Made by a program: the position numbers and the translations under genes. The notes under the pieces were generated by a model. That model was not told the DNA's origin. It did no database searches and worked only from the letters and a program-made list of their open reading frames with translations. Of a stretch of 64,000 nucleotides of DNA, positions 62,385-64,000 are shown piece by piece; position 1 is the stretch's first letter; every line of letters starts with the position of its first letter. Origin of the DNA: Pontibacter diazotrophicus (GTDB lineage: Bacteria; Bacteroidota; Bacteroidia; Cytophagales; Hymenobacteraceae); assembly GCF_003367245.1 (NCBI RefSeq), contig NZ_QRGR01000012.1, positions 62,001-126,000 of the forward strand, in the 5' to 3' direction.

Positions 62385-62416
62385 TTGCTTATTTAAGAAA
62401 CAATGCCCTATATTTG
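62385..62416 (+). promoter_or_regulatory. tRNA-Met promoter
   Basis: TTG (62385-62387), 21 bp, then TATATTTG (62409-62416), an exact fit to the Bacteroidota consensus, 11 bp before the tRNA. Confidence 0.75.
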
Positions 62417-62427
62417 CACCACAATTC

Positions 62428-62501
62428 GGCGGGGTAGCTCAGATGGTTAGAGCGCAGGATTCATAACCCTGAGGTCGGCAGTTCGATTCTGCTCCCCGCT
62501 A
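62428..62501 (+). tRNA. tRNA-Met (anticodon CAT)
   Basis: 74 nt cloverleaf. The acceptor pairs GGCGGGG with CCCCGCT, the D arm is GCTC/GAGC, and anticodon CAT lies at 62462-62464 inside a loop flanked by CAGGA/CCCTG (one A-C mismatch). The T arm has TTCGATT. CCA is not encoded. Whether elongator or initiator was not resolved; the pairing at the acceptor end favours elongator. Confidence 0.93.
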
Positions 62502-62503
62502 CT

Positions 62504-62542
62504 AGAAAAGCCGCACTATCTACTGGTAATGCGGCTTTTTCT
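62504..62542 (+). terminator. tRNA-Met terminator
   Basis: Stem AGAAAAGCCGCA/TGCGGCTTTTTCT (62504-62515 with 62530-62542, one bulge) and T-run, right after the tRNA. Confidence 0.8.
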
Positions 62543-62902
62543 ATTAACAGCGTTCACAGCAGCCAAAAACTCCAAACACCCTCTTGCTGTGCTATTGCTC
62601 CTCCTTTATTTAGCGGCTGCTAATCTATCACACATAAAGCTTTCTCCAGCATCCATGTTTACTGTTACAGGCAGGCATACCGACTCATGTGCTGCATTAC
62701 ATGCTGGCGTTATAACAACTATACAAAAGTAGAAATCACCTGATCGCTCTCATCAGGTTTGTAACTCTTCTCTCGCAGATAAGCTTTCAAATTCTTCTCG
62801 TTACATATACTGAGCTAATCTTTTTACCTGTTGTTCCGTAAAAACCTGGGACAAATAAATTAGAATAGCTCTATATAAAGTTTTCCTGACAAAGATTCTG
62901 CT
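62543..62902. other. 360-bp intergenic region after tRNA-Met
   Basis: It contains a 7-bp hairpin ACCTGAT/ATCAGGT (62738-62744 with 62752-62758). No convincing gene; a 67-codon frame spanning part of it overlaps the terminator and has no typical start. Confidence 0.5.
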
Positions 62903-63166
62903 ATGCACTCCAAAAGCAAATTCCCTGTAGCCACCCTTGTGTCGCTGGTTCTAATCATTTCAACAGTATATTATCCTGACGAAGCAGAAACAGTGGCGAG
63001 TATGTTGTTCCCCATTGTGTGGCCGTTGATATTTATAGCAGGATTTGCCGCCATCGGTCTACTTATCTACAAAGGCAGCCTGGCAAAAAGACTCCGAAAA
63101 GAGGCTGTTACAACCCAGGCATACCGGCAATACGCTCGCAAACTTCAGCAGGAAAACAGCCATTAG
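62903..63166 (+). CDS. Small membrane protein, 87 residues
   Basis: ATG start at 62903. Two hydrophobic segments (about 9-24 and 33-57) separated by a short acidic loop (YYPDEAET), then a basic C-terminal tail (KGSLAKRLRKEAVTTQAYRQYARK). The pattern is a small two-pass inner-membrane protein with inside-positive tail. No family recognised. It is followed about 110 bp later by a terminator, supporting real transcription. Confidence 0.6.
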   Translation: MHSKSKFPVATLVSLVLIISTVYYPDEAETVASMLFPIVWPLIFIAGFAAIGLLIYKGSLAKRLRKEAVTTQAYRQYARKLQQENSH

Positions 63167-63502
63167 GAACCCAATAAGATACAGAGCAGGTGCGATTATT
63201 AAAATGCTCCTTAGGGGCTCATCTTGTTCCAATCAACCAGGTTCTTTCCTGCTTTCACGGCAAAAAAAAAGGTTCAGAAACGCTTCCCGTCTATTCAGGC
63301 AGAAAGCGTTTTTTTATTTCTCCCCATTCTGTATTCGCAGCCAGATATTCCACAGAAGGTGTTTCTGTGTAGTTAGTAAATCAAGCCATTTCTCCTTCCT
63401 CCTACCTATAATCTCCGGTGTATTATATCCCCTTCCGCTCCGCTTCGTACATACGAAACAGAAATCAAGATATATCCAAATATAATATATACGCTGAACA
63501 AT
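63167..63502. other. 336-bp intergenic region before the GH13 gene
   Basis: Apart from the hairpin at 63278-63315 it is AT-rich with no TAnnTTTG box or coding frame that I can support. It presumably contains the promoter of the GH13 gene. Confidence 0.5.
63278..63315 (+). terminator. Terminator downstream of the small membrane protein gene
   Basis: Stem AAACGCTT/AAGCGTTT (63278-63285 with 63304-63311) followed by T7. Confidence 0.7.
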
Positions 63503-64000
63503 ATGGCAAACAAGCAGGAACAAGAGCATTTATGGTGGCACGAAGGAGTTATTTATCAAGTTTACCCCCGTTCGTTTCAGGACAGTGACGGTGATGGCGT
63601 TGGCGATCTGAAAGGTATTATCAGCCGGTTAGATTACCTGAAGTGGCTGGGTATTACCGCTATCTGGGTCTCTCCTATTTACCCCTCGCCCATGGCAGAC
63701 TTTGGCTATGACATCGCTGACTATTGCGGTATTCACCCTATGTTTGGCACGATGGATGACTTTGATGAACTGCTGCAGCAGGTGCATAGCCGTGACATGA
63801 AACTTATCCTGGACCTTGTGCCAAACCATACCTCCAATGAGCATCCATGGTTCCAGGAGTCAAAGTCGTCGCGCGACAACCCGAAGCGTGACTGGTACAT
63901 CTGGAAAGACCCGGCAGAGGATGGCAGCGAGCCTAACAACTGGCTGAGTGTGTTTGGCGGCAGTGGCTGGGAATGGGATGAAAACACACAGCAGTACTAC
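63503..64000 (+). CDS. GH13 alpha-glucosidase/alpha-amylase family protein (3' end outside window)
   Basis: 166 codons visible, no stop before the right edge. The N-terminal GH13 barrel starts WWHEGVIYQVYPRSFQDSDGDGVGDLKGI, followed by YLKWLGITAIWVSPIYPSPMADFGYD and DLVPNHTSNEHPWF (conserved region I). The Asp-rich DSDGDGVGDL segment is the calcium-type loop of oligo-1,6-glucosidase-like enzymes. Region I and the length of the visible part suggest an intracellular alpha-glucosidase; subfamily is uncertain without the rest. No signal peptide is evident. Confidence 0.93.
   Translation, partial: MANKQEQEHLWWHEGVIYQVYPRSFQDSDGDGVGDLKGIISRLDYLKWLGITAIWVSPIYPSPMADFGYDIADYCGIHPMFGTMDDFDELLQQVHSRDMKLILDLVPNHTSNEHPWFQESKSSRDNPKRDWYIWKDPAEDGSEPNNWLSVFGGSGWEWDENTQQYY

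Noticed and set aside
62529..62732. 67-codon plus-strand frame after tRNA-Met
   Set aside because: It starts within the terminator of the tRNA and has a mixed hydrophobic/basic composition with no family or ribosome-binding signal.
1..64000. CRISPR array, insertion sequence or prophage
   Set aside because: No regularly spaced direct repeats, transposase or integrase motifs, or phage structural genes were seen; the repeats noted are short, intergenic and irregular.

Overview
The window looks like a chromosome segment from a Bacteroidota member of the order Cytophagales, most likely Pontibacter-like (Hymenobacteraceae). Several things point this way. There are TonB-dependent receptors with carboxypeptidase-like N-domains and a subtilase with a type IX secretion sorting tail. 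There is a small histone H1-like protein, a bacillithiol deacetylase, an HU-CCDC81/SPOR protein, and many promoters of the Bacteroidota type (TTG, 17-23 bp, TAnnTTTG) with few Shine-Dalgarno sites. Base composition is moderate and even. No phage, insertion sequence or CRISPR array was seen.

Layout. 1-5.4 kb: the end of a ClC chloride channel gene, an AsmA-like envelope protein, a TetR regulator with an alpha/beta hydrolase, and a lipoprotein. 5.4-8.2 kb: hisH-hisA-hisF-hisIE. 8.5-10.9 kb: mgtE and a lipoprotein. 11-19.2 kb: a complete tryptophan operon, trpE-G-D-C-F-B-A followed by aroF, preceded by a leader peptide and attenuator. 19.2-21.7 kb: an M20 peptidase and a small cytosolic protein. 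21.7-26.3 kb: hisG-D-C-B preceded by a histidine-rich leader peptide. The two halves of the histidine pathway therefore flank the tryptophan operon.

26.8-37 kb: a DUF2911 protein, a TonB receptor with rpe, an mnmA/lipoprotein/subtilase operon, a TrpF-like protein lacking catalytic residues, and an esterase. 36.7-46.8 kb: an apparent eight-gene operon encoding a giant TPR protein, an outer-membrane barrel, an HU-CCDC81/SPOR membrane protein, ExbB, ExbD and TonB/TolA homologues, then folC and trmB; it resembles a Tol-type trans-envelope machine. 47-64 kb: housekeeping genes (holA, tyrS, accC, bshB1, trxB, rpoD, pnp, rpsO, an LptF/G permease), a serine palmitoyltransferase-like gene, tRNA-Met, and the start of a GH13 glucosidase.

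The strongest non-coding findings are two unannotated amino-acid attenuators. One is a 17-codon trpL with three consecutive Trp codons and mutually exclusive 1:2, 2:3 and 3:4 hairpins. The other is a 32-codon hisL ending in a His-His-Ile-His-His run. Several inverted-repeat and low-complexity repeat families sit in operon gaps.
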